From Paracidobacterium acidisoli (GTDB lineage Bacteria; Acidobacteriota; Terriglobia; Terriglobales; Acidobacteriaceae): DNA of 64,000 nucleotides. The notes below the pieces were generated by a model, which saw only the letters and a list, made by a program, of their open reading frames with translations, was not told the DNA's origin and made no database searches. The position numbers were made by a program, and so were the translations under genes. The stretch spans positions 434,001 to 498,000 of the forward strand of contig NZ_QVQT02000001.1 of NCBI RefSeq assembly GCF_003428625.2, written 5' to 3'. Every line of letters begins with the position of its first letter. Positions within the stretch are counted from its first letter, which is position 1. Positions 1 to 8,718 of this stretch are shown piece after piece.

Positions 1-135
1 GTGGCCCGGTACGGCTACGAGAGCGACGTGACCTTCTACACGCAGTACGGCGATGTCTTTGCGTATCTGTGCGTGCTGGCGGTCTGTGCAGCTGCGGGCG
101 GCGCACTGCTTACGAAACGCCGCTCCGCGGTCTGA
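1..135 (+). CDS. lnt: C-terminal end of a probable apolipoprotein N-acyltransferase (partial)
   Basis: An open frame enters the window from the left and ends at a TGA at 133-135. The 44 visible residues contain TFYTQYGDVFAYLC followed by a hydrophobic helix and a basic tail (TKRRSAV). This resembles the last transmembrane segment of Lnt, which transfers the third acyl chain to lipoproteins in the inner membrane. The catalytic nitrilase domain lies outside the window, so the name rests only on this tail. Other polytopic membrane enzymes are possible. It converges on the HAD gene with three bases between the stop codons. Confidence 0.5.
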   Translation: MARYGYESDVTFYTQYGDVFAYLCVLAVCAAAGGALLTKRRSAV

Positions 136-138
136 ACT

Positions 139-765
139 TTACTTCGCCGCAGGCGTGACCACGCCGCGCTCCCACGGAGGAGGCACCTTCACCGAGGCCA
201 TGCCGGCCGCAGCCGCGGCTTCAATGCCCATATCGGTGTCTTCAAAGACGAGGCAGGCTTCCGGAGCAACGCCGAGGCGTTCGGCAGCGAGAAGAAATGC
301 CTCCGGATGCGGCTTGGCATTTTTGTAGTCGCCGGCGCAGACCAGGGTGTCGAAGCGGTCGAGAAGGTCAAGGGAGCGGAGCGATTCGGTCACGCTTTCG
401 CGGGTGCTTCCGGAGACGACGGCGAAGGGGATGCGTCCGTGCGCGTCCTCGATGTGCTCGACAACCTCGGGGACGGCCTGCAGCTGGGAGAGGATCTCGA
501 AGTAGAGGGCTTCCTTCCGGCGCTGCACGGTTTCGACGGGCATGGCGAGGCCCTGCTGCTCATTAAGCGACTGGATGATCTCGACGACGGGACGGCCTCC
601 CCAGGCGTAGAAGAGCTTCTCGTCGAAGACACAGCTCCACTCGCCGAGGGCCTTCGTCCAGGCGACGTAATGCAGCGGCATGGAGTCGGCGATGGTTCCG
701 TCGCAGTCGAAGAGATAGGCTTTGAACTCGCCCGGGGGCAGAGGCAGCTTCATGGTCTGTGTCAT
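139..765 (-). CDS. HAD-superfamily hydrolase, beta-phosphoglucomutase-like
   Basis: This 208-residue protein has the HAD motifs in order. Motif I is FDCDGT (D20 nucleophile, D22 acid/base), motif II is VVSGSTRES, the motif III lysine is in KPHPEAF, and motif IV is VFEDTDMGIEAA. The cap between motifs I and II is helical, as in the PGMB/GS1-like phosphatase subfamily. It should be a cytosolic Mg-dependent phosphatase or phosphomutase acting on small phosphorylated sugars; the substrate cannot be read from sequence. The start at 765 lies very close behind an AAGGAA stretch, and the internal ATG at codon 5 is better spaced from it, so the true start may be there. It is divergent from prfB. Confidence 0.82.
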   Translation of the reverse strand: MTQTMKLPLPPGEFKAYLFDCDGTIADSMPLHYVAWTKALGEWSCVFDEKLFYAWGGRPVVEIIQSLNEQQGLAMPVETVQRRKEALYFEILSQLQAVPEVVEHIEDAHGRIPFAVVSGSTRESVTESLRSLDLLDRFDTLVCAGDYKNAKPHPEAFLLAAERLGVAPEACLVFEDTDMGIEAAAAAGMASVKVPPPWERGVVTPAAK

Positions 766-872
766 TTCCTTTATCTTCCCACAGGCGCGGGGCCGGGCTG
801 CCGGCCGGATGATCTGCCGATTCGGCGCCGGACAGGCCTTGCTACTATAGAAAGAAAAAGTCAGGTCACCCC

Positions 873-2007
873 ATGCTTAACGATCTCGAATTCGCCTGGG
901 CTCCCATTCGCGATAAAGTACGCGACCTGCGGGAGTATCTTTGACGCACCTCGCCTGCGCAGCGAGCTTGCCACGATAGAACAGAAACTCTCCGACCCGT
1001 CGCTGTGGTCGAACCCCGCGCTTTCGCAGCCGATTATGCGCGACCGCAAGCGCATCGAAGGCCAGCTTGCCGACGATGTGGAGCTGGAGCGCCGCACGGG
1101 CGACGTGGATGCGTACTTCGACCTGGCGCGCGAGGGCGAGGCGGTGGAGCCGGAGCTGGAGCGCGAGATGAAGGCGCTGAACGACTACGCCGAATCGATT
1201 GAAGCGAAGACGATGCTGTCGGGCGAGACCGATCCGCTGAACGCGATCGTGACCGTGCATCCGGGCGCGGGCGGCACGGAGAGCCAGGACTGGGCCGAGA
1301 TGCTGATGCGCATGTATCTGCGCTGGGCCGAGCAGCAGGGTTTCAAAACCGAGATGAACGACTACCAGGACGGCGAAGAGGCGGGCATTAAATCGGCCAC
1401 CTTTACCATCCTCGGCGACTCGGCCTACGGCCTGCTCTCGGGCGAATCGGGCGTGCACCGGCTGGTGCGCATCTCGCCGTTCGACCAGGCGAAGCGGCGG
1501 CATACGTCGTTCGCGTCGGTGTTTGTGTCTCCGGAGATCGATGACTCGATCCAGATCGACATCAAGCCGGACGAGATTCGCACCGATACCTACCGCTCGG
1601 GCGGCAAGGGTGGCCAGCACGTCAACACGACGGACTCGGCGGTGCGCATTACGCATCTTCCGACCAACATCGTCGTGCAGTGCCAGAACGAGCGCTCGCA
1701 GCACAAGAACCGCGAGAAGGCGATGAAGATGCTGCGCTCGCGGCTGTACGAATACGAGCTGGCGAAGAAGACGGCGGCGACGAAGAAGCTCGAGGACTCG
1801 AAGTCCGATATCAACTTCGGCTCACAGATCCGCAGCTACGTGCTGCAGCCCTACCGCATCGCCAAGGACCACCGGACGAAGGTGGAGGTGGGCGACGTGG
1901 ATAAGGTCCTCGACGGGTACCTGGAGCCGTTCATCCGCGGCTATCTGATCATGAAGCGGAACGGCGGCGTGCCGGCAGCGGTGGATGCGGGAGACGATCT
2001 GGAGTAG
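873..2007 (+). CDS. prfB: Peptide chain release factor 2, made by programmed +1 frameshift
   Basis: RF2 recognises UGA and UAA and triggers peptide release on the ribosome. The zero frame starts at ATG 873, runs 23 codons and stops at TGA 942-944. Reading continues in the +1 frame from GAC 943-945 to 2007, giving about 377 residues, close to E. coli RF2. The product has the stop-recognition tripeptide SPF (about residues 201-203) and the catalytic GGQ (about 246-248) within SGGKGGQHVN, which identifies RF2 rather than RF1. A -10-like TACTAT sits at 843-848. An annotation that ignores the frameshift would start this gene wrongly or call it broken. Confidence 0.95.
931..945 (+). promoter_or_regulatory. 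prfB programmed +1 ribosomal frameshift site
   Basis: The sequence GGGAG TAT CTT TGA C has every element of the classic prfB autoregulatory site. There is an internal Shine-Dalgarno-like GGGAG, a three-base spacer, the slippery CTT codon, and an in-frame TGA followed by C. When RF2 is scarce the ribosome pauses at TGA and slips from CTT T to GAC in the +1 frame. The downstream frame encodes the rest of RF2 without interruption, so this is not a sequencing error. Confidence 0.94.
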
Positions 2008-2032
2008 ATACCGGGGCCGATTCAGCCTGGCC

Positions 2033-2560
2033 TTACTGCAAAAACTCTTCGAACTCGCTCATCCGGAAGAGATGCCCCTGTCCTTTTACCGTGATTCCGG
2101 CCATTTCGGTATGCTTCAGACCACCTGACTCATACCGGTACTTTCTGCCGCTCTTCGGATCGATCACGAAGATGCCGCGGATGCCCATCTTCTCGTAGTC
2201 GTCCAGCTTTTCCATCACGCGGGCAAGCGTATCTTCGGGGGAGAGTATCTCAAAGACGGCGACAGGAGCGGTGCGAATGACCTGCTCCATCTCCCGCAAC
2301 GGGCCGGTATTTTCCAGAACAGCCACATCGAGCACGCGAAAGCGCGAGGACGCCACCTGCACGCGAAGCTCGGCGAAGACGCGAATGCCCCACTCCTCTT
2401 CGTGGCGCCAGAACCACTTCTGGACAGCGGCCTGCCAGGCGGCATGATCCAGCTCACCCACAACTCGCTCCTGAATCCTGCCGTCCACGTACTCAGCGTC
2501 GGGCTCAAATGAGGAACGGAGATAGGTTTCTATCGGCACATACGAAGCCGCTGTCGCCAT
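2033..2560 (-). CDS. Uma2-family (DUF820) putative PD-(D/E)XK endonuclease
   Basis: The 175-residue protein matches the Uma2 fold. It has an N-terminal YVDGRI strand, then RFRVLDVAVLE (core acidic residue), PVAVFEILSPEDT, and YEKMGIRGIFVIDP, the usual order for the restriction-endonuclease-like core. The family is common in Cyanobacteria, Chloroflexi and Acidobacteria. Its role is poorly known, with nuclease activity inferred from the fold. No partner toxin, antitoxin or methylase is adjacent. It converges on prfB with 25 bases between the genes. Confidence 0.8.
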   Translation of the reverse strand: MATAASYVPIETYLRSSFEPDAEYVDGRIQERVVGELDHAAWQAAVQKWFWRHEEEWGIRVFAELRVQVASSRFRVLDVAVLENTGPLREMEQVIRTAPVAVFEILSPEDTLARVMEKLDDYEKMGIRGIFVIDPKSGRKYRYESGGLKHTEMAGITVKGQGHLFRMSEFEEFLQ

Positions 2561-2681
2561 CCACCTGCTCCCTGCCGGAAGAACTTCCGGTCTCCATTAT
2601 TGTATGCAGGAAAGGCCATGCTCCGTGCTGAAAATGTCTTTCAGCACACGTGCCTGAGTCACGGCACGTCTCCAAGGACGG

Positions 2682-3053
2682 TCAGCGCACGAGAAGCAGA
2701 TAGACCGTGAGTCCGATGCCTATGAGGGTGAGAAATATGGCCATGGAGAGAGCGGTTTTGGAAATCCGCCCGTAAAACGGGACTCCGGACCTGAGCTGCT
2801 CGATCATCCGGACGTGGCGCACGGTGGCCGCGATCTCCACGACGACGCCCATGGCCACGAGGGCCACTCCCAGGCACAGCGATACGCCCGTGGAGGGGAG
2901 ATTCTGCCCATGGCCGATCTGCATCTCGCGCAGAAACAGGCCGAAGCGGGAGACGACGAAGCCGAACCCCATCAGGGCGAGGCCGGTCCGCAGCCACGCC
3001 AGATACGTTCTTTCTGCCGCAAAGAAAACCCTCGGGTCCTGCTCGGATGTCAT
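2682..3053 (-). CDS. DUF202 small membrane protein (YidH-like)
   Basis: This is a 123-residue protein with three predicted transmembrane helices (about 21-40, 56-75, 100-121). The N-terminal [19 protein letters not shown] is the DUF202 signature. The family has no assigned reaction. GGAGCGC directly precedes the ATG. It is divergent from ispG, sharing an intergenic region of about 110 bases. Confidence 0.82.
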   Translation of the reverse strand: MTSEQDPRVFFAAERTYLAWLRTGLALMGFGFVVSRFGLFLREMQIGHGQNLPSTGVSLCLGVALVAMGVVVEIAATVRHVRMIEQLRSGVPFYGRISKTALSMAIFLTLIGIGLTVYLLLVR

Positions 3054-3162
3054 GCGCTCCCCGCTCTTTTCACTCTGTCACGGGTATATCACTTCGTCTT
3101 TGGCGGCTCAGAGCCGCTTCTGTTGCCTGGGGCCTTCCGGTAAACTGAGAGTGAGGGTACGT

Positions 3163-4413
3163 ATGCCGGAGATTCAGCGCAGGAAGACCGTCACGGTTCG
3201 CATTGGAAACGTTCGCGTGGGCTCGGACGCGCCGGTTGTCGTTCAGTCGATGACCAATACCGACACCGCCGATGCGGCGTCGACGATCGAGCAGGTGGCC
3301 GCGCTGGCGGAGGCGGGGTCGGAGCTGGTGCGGGTCACGGTCAACAACGATGAGGCAGCCAAAGCGGTGCCGGCCATCGTGGAAGGTCTGGACAGGCTCG
3401 GCATTCACGTTCCCATCATCGGCGATTTTCACTACAACGGGCATCTGCTGCTGAAGAAGTATCCGGAGTGTGCGAAGGCGCTGGCGAAGTACCGCATCAA
3501 CCCCGGCAACGTATCGATCGGCCGCAAAGACGACGATAACTTTCGTACCATGATCGAGTGCGCGGTCGAGAATCAGAAGCCGGTGCGCATCGGCGTGAAC
3601 TGGGGCTCGCTCGACCAGGCGCTGCTGACGAAGCTGATGGACGAGAACTCGAAGCTGGCGCAGCCGCGCGATGCACGCGATGTGATGCTGGAGGCGATGT
3701 GCCGGTCGGCGCTGGATTCGGCAGCGGCGGCGGAGCGCTACGGGCTGAGGCACGACCAGATCATCATCAGCGGCAAGGTGAGCGGCGTCCGCGACCTGAT
3801 CGACGTGTACGAGATGCTGGCGGGGCGCTGCGATTATCCGCTGCACCTGGGACTGACGGAAGCGGGCATGGGCATGAAGGGCATTGTGGCCTCGACGGCG
3901 GGGCTGGCTCCGCTGCTGCTGAAAGGAATCGGGGATACGATCCGTGTCTCGCTGACGCCGAAGCCGGGCGGCGACCGCACCGAAGAGGTGCTGACCGGAC
4001 AGCAGATTCTGCAGTCGCTCAGCATTCGCAGCTTTACGCCGCAGGTGACGGCCTGCCCGGGATGCGGGCGGACGACGAGCACCTACTTCCAGGAGCTGGC
4101 GCAGCAGATTCAGACATATCTGCGCGAATCGATGCCGGTGTGGAGGCAGCAGTATCCGGGCGTGGAAGAGCTGAAGCTGGCAGTGATGGGCTGCGTGGTC
4201 AACGGTCCGGGCGAGTCGAAGCACGCGAACCTGGGCATTTCCCTGCCCGGCACATTCGAAGAGCCCAAGGCTCCGGTGTACGTGGACGGGCGGCTGATGA
4301 CGACGCTGCGCGGCGACACGATCGTGGCCGACTTCCGGAAGATTCTCGACGAGTACGTGCGCACGCACTACGGCACGTCGCAGACCAAAGAACAGCTGGT
4401 GGAAGTGCACTGA
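3163..4413 (+). CDS. ispG: 4-hydroxy-3-methylbut-2-en-1-yl diphosphate synthase
   Basis: IspG (GcpE) carries out the penultimate step of the MEP isoprenoid pathway, reductively opening the cyclodiphosphate with a [4Fe-4S] cluster. The 416-residue protein starts [15 protein letters not shown] and has VQSMTNTDT and [11 protein letters not shown]. The cluster ligands are in CPGCGRTTS and [10 protein letters not shown] near the C-terminus. ATG 3163 is chosen because GAGGG precedes it at the right distance and conserved homology starts there; the frame stays open upstream only by chance. It feeds isoprenoid precursors to the hopanoid and squalene genes elsewhere in the window. A -10-like TAAACT lies at 3141-3146. 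Confidence 0.95.
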   Translation: MPEIQRRKTVTVRIGNVRVGSDAPVVVQSMTNTDTADAASTIEQVAALAEAGSELVRVTVNNDEAAKAVPAIVEGLDRLGIHVPIIGDFHYNGHLLLKKYPECAKALAKYRINPGNVSIGRKDDDNFRTMIECAVENQKPVRIGVNWGSLDQALLTKLMDENSKLAQPRDARDVMLEAMCRSALDSAAAAERYGLRHDQIIISGKVSGVRDLIDVYEMLAGRCDYPLHLGLTEAGMGMKGIVASTAGLAPLLLKGIGDTIRVSLTPKPGGDRTEEVLTGQQILQSLSIRSFTPQVTACPGCGRTTSTYFQELAQQIQTYLRESMPVWRQQYPGVEELKLAVMGCVVNGPGESKHANLGISLPGTFEEPKAPVYVDGRLMTTLRGDTIVADFRKILDEYVRTHYGTSQTKEQLVEVH

Positions 4414-4484
4414 GGGCCAGGACCGGCCGTGCAGGCGGTGTTCGCCTTCGACAGAAGGTCAGTCTGAAAGTTGAGAAAAACCTA

Positions 4485-4560
4485 TTTCTCAGGGGCTGAA
4501 GCCCACAGGTTATTGGAACATTTATGGCACGGCTGAAGCCGTGCCCTGATACAAGACAAT
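4485..4560 (+). repeat. Palindromic intergenic repeat element
   Basis: Two hairpins share the core GGC-TGAA-GCC. GGGCTGAAGCCC is at 4493-4504 and a perfect eight-base-arm hairpin, GGCACGGC-TGAA-GCCGTGCC, is at 4526-4545. A degraded copy in the opposite orientation lies at 63431-63457, with the same order of the two cores. This suggests a dispersed REP-like family. The 4414-4733 gap holds nothing else I can identify except this element and a possible uncharacterised leader for the next gene. Confidence 0.65.
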
Positions 4561-4733
4561 TCAAACTGAACCACCAGCCTGCATTGGTGTTCCGACTGAG
4601 GCGGCGGGTTTTGCAGCCCACGCCGAAGGCCGCAGGTGCCTTTGGTAATCTTTTCATTCGCGTAAAAGGCCGGTACGCTGCTTTTCCAACAGCCCTCCCC
4701 TATAGAAGGCTGGCACGCAGCAGAACAACTGCC

Positions 4734-5222
4734 TTGTATACCTCTCTCGTTCTTTGTACCGTTCTTCTCTGGCCGGCCAGCTTAATCGCTGGCCGCTCGT
4801 GCTTTACGCCGGAAGAAGCAGGCGTGCATGCGGGGAAGGATGTCTGCATCGCGGCGCATATCTACAACGTGGTGGAGCTGGCCGACGGCACGCGGGTGCT
4901 CGATGTGTGCAGCCCGCAGACCTCCGATGCCGACTGCCCTTTCACGATCGTGAGCCTGAAGGCGGACCGCAAAAGCGTCGGCGATCTGAAGCTGTGGATG
5001 GGGCAGGATATCCATATTCGCGGCGTCGTTCACTCGGCCGGCAATGCGCGGGAGCAGCGCCGCTCGGAGATTTTTCTGAGCGATGTGCGCCAGTTTCACG
5101 GCGGGGCGGAGAAGTTTCGGCCCAATCCGGAGCTGCTGCGCGGCTTTTCGGCGGGAGACAGCCGTGCTCCGGTGAGCGATCCGGCGCTTCGGAGCAGCCG
5201 GAAATCCGGATCGAGCTACTGA
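4734..5222 (+). CDS. Secreted hypothetical protein, possible OB-fold
   Basis: I do not recognise a named family. From a TTG at 4734 the product is about 162 residues. It starts with a hydrophobic signal-like segment (LVLCTVLLWPASLIAG), followed by a domain with four cysteines (RSCF, DVCIAA, DVCSP, DCPF) that could pair in the periplasm. The alternating pattern VCIAAHIYNVVELADGTRVLDV ... MGQDIHIRGVVH resembles small OB-fold proteins. The start is uncertain: the frame extends back to 4524, but that ATG lies inside the palindromic repeat and the extra residues look non-coding. No clear ribosome-binding site was found. Confidence 0.5.
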   Translation: MYTSLVLCTVLLWPASLIAGRSCFTPEEAGVHAGKDVCIAAHIYNVVELADGTRVLDVCSPQTSDADCPFTIVSLKADRKSVGDLKLWMGQDIHIRGVVHSAGNAREQRRSEIFLSDVRQFHGGAEKFRPNPELLRGFSAGDSRAPVSDPALRSSRKSGSSY

Positions 5223-5263
5223 CTCGCCGGAATCCGTGCCTGAACATTACGCGTCAGGCGCGG

Positions 5264-6451
5264 TCAGCGCAGCGGGCCGGCATGCTTCTTCAGCTCGCGC
5301 AGAGGGTAGAACGTGCCGCGCCAGACGACGCCTCCCTGCGCCAGAGTGACCACCATCGAGCGGATCATCGAATACACAATCAGCACGGCGGCGACGGGCA
5401 GCGTGAAGAAGTACAGCGAGCTGATGCCGCTCATGCGGCGTCCGGCCTCGCGGTAGAGCAGCCAGAGCATGAAGAGCGAGATGAGCCCGGCGGCGTGCAT
5501 GGTGACGGGGCCGAAGAGCTCGGCCAGCGGAGCGAGGCAGAGCAGCCCCAGGGCCGCGCAGGCGCCGAGCAGCCTGAGCGCGCTGAAGTGGAAGACGGCG
5601 AAGACATTTTTGGTGAGATTGCGCACGAGGCCCAGAGCGCTCGAGGCCCAGTGGACCTGGATCAGTCCGCGGCCGAAGACGAAGCGCTGCCGGTAACCGG
5701 CGCGCTTGATCTCGAAGCCGAAGCGCAGGTCTTCGAGCACCTCCATGCGCTGGGCTTCGAAGCCGCCGACGGCGCGATAGACCTCGGCGCGAACGAGGTT
5801 GAAGGCTCCGACGCCGATGGAGTCACGCTTTGCCTTCGGATCGGCGATGCGCCACGGCTTCCAGGTAAGCAGAGACAGCGCCTGGATGACAGCGATCATC
5901 ATGCGCTCGCCGGCGGTCTTCACGATCATGGTGGGCATCAGCACCAGGTGGTCGGCAGGCTGCTCTGCGGCGAAACGGAGCGCGAGGGCGAGGGTGTCGG
6001 CGCGGTAAAGGATGTCGCCGTCGGTGAAGAGCAGCCAGGGCGTCGCGGCCTGGCGGGCGGCGCGGGCCATGGCGTGGGTCTTGCCCATCCAGCCGTCGGG
6101 CAGCGTGTCGATGTGGAGGACGCGCAGCGGCTTCCCGGCCGCGCGGGCTTCGGCGGCGACGCGGTCCATGATGGCTCCGGTTGCATCCGTGGATCGGTCG
6201 TCGACGGCGATCACGTCAACAGGGATGGTCTGCGCCAGCAGAGAGCGCAGCGTCTGCTCGATGCTCTGCGCCTCGTTGCGCGCGGGCACGATGACGGTGA
6301 CCTGGGGCGGGCCGGGCTCGGATGCTGCTTCCGGCTGCGCCGGATGCAGCGTGGGCACGCCGGGCAGATTGCGCAGTGCGGAGAGAGTAAAGAAGATCCA
6401 GACGAGGGCGATGAGCCAGCTGAGGAGAGTTGCCAGGGTGAGCAGGTGCAT
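5264..6451 (-). CDS. Membrane glycosyltransferase family 2, HpnB/CrtQ-like
   Basis: This 395-residue protein has an N-terminal membrane helix, then a GT2 domain: VTVIVPARNEAQSIEQTL, AVDDRSTDATG, LPDGWMGKTHA, and FTDGDI as the DXD-type metal site. It ends with several C-terminal transmembrane helices. The GWMGK segment and layout match the HpnB (hopene-associated) and CrtQ (carotenoid) glycosyltransferases, so a lipid or isoprenoid acceptor at the inner membrane is likely. It starts four bases after the MFS stop and is probably co-transcribed with it. The acceptor is not established, and this gene is not next to the hpn genes. Confidence 0.75.
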   Translation of the reverse strand: MHLLTLATLLSWLIALVWIFFTLSALRNLPGVPTLHPAQPEAASEPGPPQVTVIVPARNEAQSIEQTLRSLLAQTIPVDVIAVDDRSTDATGAIMDRVAAEARAAGKPLRVLHIDTLPDGWMGKTHAMARAARQAATPWLLFTDGDILYRADTLALALRFAAEQPADHLVLMPTMIVKTAGERMMIAVIQALSLLTWKPWRIADPKAKRDSIGVGAFNLVRAEVYRAVGGFEAQRMEVLEDLRFGFEIKRAGYRQRFVFGRGLIQVHWASSALGLVRNLTKNVFAVFHFSALRLLGACAALGLLCLAPLAELFGPVTMHAAGLISLFMLWLLYREAGRRMSGISSLYFFTLPVAAVLIVYSMIRSMVVTLAQGGVVWRGTFYPLRELKKHAGPLR

Positions 6452-6455
6452 GCGG

Positions 6456-7727
6456 CTACGAGGGCTCTCCGGACAGGGACGGGCTCTCTTCGAGGCGCGG
6501 AGCGAAGCGCGCTCCGCCGAAGAGGATAGCGCCGGAGACGATGAGAGCGACGAGCGTCATGCCCATACCGATGCGGAGGCTGCTGCGGTCGGAGACGAGG
6601 CCGATGAGGTGCGGCGAAGTGGCGTCTCCCAGGGCGTGGATGAGGAAGAGATTGAGCGCGATGGCGGTCGAGCGCACGGGCGCGGCCACGGAGTTGACGA
6701 TGGCGGCGTTAAGCGGGCCGGTGTTGAGGAAGAGGAAGAACTCGGCGATCCATGCGCCGGGAAGCAGCATCCAGTGCGGGCCGAAGAAGACGGCGACGCC
6801 GGCAGGGATGGCGAGGAGCGAGCCCCAGGCGGAGATCAGGTAGAGGGCGCGATGATTGCGGCGCATCCAGCGCTGCGCCAGCCAGCCGCCGACGATGGTG
6901 GCGAGCAGGCCGTCGACGGCGGTGATCTCTCCGGCAGCGAGACCGGCATGTGCGACCGAGTATCCGCCGAAGCGGTGGAAGAAAGTCGGCAGAAAGGTCG
7001 AGATGCCGCCGACGGCGAAGGTCCACGCGGCGAGGCCGAGGGTTCCGGTGAGAAAAGCCGCGTTGCGCAGAATTCCTCCGACGGTGGTGCGGTCGAGGGT
7101 AGGCGCGAGGCGGTCTGCGGCGCCGCGCTGCGGCTCGCGCACGAAGAGCCAGAAGGCCAGGGCGATGAGCACGCCGGGCAGCGCCGAGACCATGAAGGGC
7201 ATGCGCCAGCCGAACTGCTGGCCAAGGATGCCTCCGGTGATGTAGCCGAATGCGCCGCCGACGGGGATGGTGAGGTAGAAGATGCTGAGGATGCGGTTGC
7301 GGTCGGTCTCAGGGTAGAAGTCGGCGAGCAGCGCGGGGGCGAAGATGCTGAAGGTGGCCTCGCCGATGCCGACGGCGGCATGGCGCAGCAGCAGCGCCTG
7401 GTAGCTGTGGACGGTTCCGGTGAGCAGCGTGGCGGCGCTCCAGATGAGCGCGCCGGCGACGATGAGGGGCTTGCGGGGAAAGCGGTCGCCGAGCCATCCG
7501 GTGAGCGGAGCGGCGAGCATGTAGGTGAAGAAGAAGGCGCTGGTCAGCAGACCGATCTGCGCATCGTTGATGCTGAACTCTTTCTGCACCAGGGGCTGCA
7601 CGCCAGGCAGCACGTAGCGGTCGATGAAGTTGAAGAGATTAAGGCTGGTGAGCAGAAAGAGCGCCATGCCCGCGGTGCGAGCGGCGCTGATGCGCGTGTC
7701 CCCTGTCGCTGTTCCGGTGGCTGCCAT
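6456..7727 (-). CDS. MFS transporter, Spns/spinster-like
   Basis: This 423-residue protein has about 12 transmembrane helices. The MFS signature between helices 2 and 3 is GWLGDRFPRKP, preceded by FNFIDRYVLPGVQPLVQKEF, typical of the spinster-like branch (prokaryotic lipid or organic-anion transporters). The ATG at 7727 is chosen because the frame upstream of it is low-complexity and overlaps the cupin gene. The substrate is unknown. It lies between the cupin and glycosyltransferase genes in a minus-strand run. Confidence 0.8.
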   Translation of the reverse strand: MAATGTATGDTRISAARTAGMALFLLTSLNLFNFIDRYVLPGVQPLVQKEFSINDAQIGLLTSAFFFTYMLAAPLTGWLGDRFPRKPLIVAGALIWSAATLLTGTVHSYQALLLRHAAVGIGEATFSIFAPALLADFYPETDRNRILSIFYLTIPVGGAFGYITGGILGQQFGWRMPFMVSALPGVLIALAFWLFVREPQRGAADRLAPTLDRTTVGGILRNAAFLTGTLGLAAWTFAVGGISTFLPTFFHRFGGYSVAHAGLAAGEITAVDGLLATIVGGWLAQRWMRRNHRALYLISAWGSLLAIPAGVAVFFGPHWMLLPGAWIAEFFLFLNTGPLNAAIVNSVAAPVRSTAIALNLFLIHALGDATSPHLIGLVSDRSSLRIGMGMTLVALIVSGAILFGGARFAPRLEESPSLSGEPS

Positions 7728-7785
7728 GGAGTGATCGCAGGATAGCAGGCCGCTGCGCCGGGCCGGGCTGCTTTGTGAGGCGCCG

Positions 7786-8139
7786 CTACTGCGGGGCGTA
7801 GTCTTCGCGGCAGGGCGTGAAGACGTCGAGGATCTCGGAGTCTTCGAGGGCGCGGGCCTGATGCTCGACGCCGCCGGGCACGATGATGCTGTCGCCGGCG
7901 GCAAGCTCGGACTCGGTGTCTCCGCAGGCAAGCCGAATGCGGCCGCGCACGACGTACACAAGCTGTTCGTGTGAATGGCTGTGACGCGTGCCCACCCAGC
8001 CCGGCTCGGCCAGATGGCGCACCAGCATCAGATCGCCGCTGTACGCCAGCACCTGGCGCAGAAGGCCGGCCTCGGGCGACGAAGAGGGACGGTCTGCCAG
8101 GCGCACGGGCGCGATCTCAGCCGATTTTTTCTCTGTCAT
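7786..8139 (-). CDS. Small cupin-domain protein
   Basis: This 117-residue single-domain cupin has motif 1 around G-TRHSHSHEQLVYVVRGR (metal-binding His/Glu) and motif 2 around GDSIIVPGGVEHQA. Such proteins bind a divalent metal and act as small isomerases, dioxygenases or sugar-binding sensors; the substrate cannot be assigned. A GGAGAAAG stretch precedes the ATG. It lies 30 bases downstream of queF on the same strand. Confidence 0.8.
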   Translation of the reverse strand: MTEKKSAEIAPVRLADRPSSSPEAGLLRQVLAYSGDLMLVRHLAEPGWVGTRHSHSHEQLVYVVRGRIRLACGDTESELAAGDSIIVPGGVEHQARALEDSEILDVFTPCREDYAPQ

Positions 8140-8169
8140 CTTCTGCTCTTTCTCCGGAGCGGCATGTGC

Positions 8170-8595
8170 TCAGAGACGCGCGGGGGGAAGAGCGGATGCG
8201 GTATCGGGCCGCGGCCAGCGCGCTTCGACGACGGTGGAGATGCCTCCGCGCGGACGGAAGTCGCCCTTCACGATGGCCCAGACGGGATCGCAGGCCTTCA
8301 CCACGTCTTCGAGCACCTGATTGACGATGTTTTCCTGGAAGATGCCGAGATTGCGGTAGCTGAAGAGATATTCCTTCCAGGACTTGAGCTCGAGGCAGCG
8401 CTGCCTCGGCATATAGCGCAGGGTGATGACGCCGAAGTCGGGCAGCCCGGTCTTCGGACACACCGAAGTAAACTCCGGATCGTCGATCAGAATCTCATAC
8501 GCAGGAAACTGATTTTCCCAGGTTTCAATCTCCGGAAAGCTGGTATCGAGCCCGGCTTTTGCATGTTCATCGGTGTAACGCGGCGCAGTAACCAT
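8170..8595 (-). CDS. queF: NADPH-dependent 7-cyano-7-deazaguanine reductase
   Basis: QueF reduces the nitrile preQ0 to preQ1 in queuosine biosynthesis. At 141 residues it is the short unimodular type. The nucleophilic cysteine is in SVCPKTGLPDFG and the NADPH-binding motif is ELKSWKEYLFSYRN. FQENIVNQVLEDVV and GDFRPRGGI are also conserved. No other queuosine genes are adjacent. The ATG at 8595 follows a short AGAGAG stretch. Confidence 0.93.
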   Translation of the reverse strand: MVTAPRYTDEHAKAGLDTSFPEIETWENQFPAYEILIDDPEFTSVCPKTGLPDFGVITLRYMPRQRCLELKSWKEYLFSYRNLGIFQENIVNQVLEDVVKACDPVWAIVKGDFRPRGGISTVVEARWPRPDTASALPPARL

Positions 8596-8718
8596 CTCTC
8601 TATTTTAACCGGGCAGGACAGCGATAAGCGGCCGGCAGCCAGGGATGAAGCGGCCGGCGAATCCGGTCACGGCCGCTGCCGGTTCCTTTCCGCTGCGTGG
8701 CGCTGCTGCGCTCAGTGC

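Noticed and set aside
307-942. Extension of the RF2 frame upstream to 307
   Set aside because: It overlaps the HAD gene on the other strand; the true start is in the zero frame at 873 followed by the frameshift.
4754-6529. 591-codon frame over the glycosyltransferase region
   Set aside because: It is antisense to the GT2 gene and lacks any recognisable domain.
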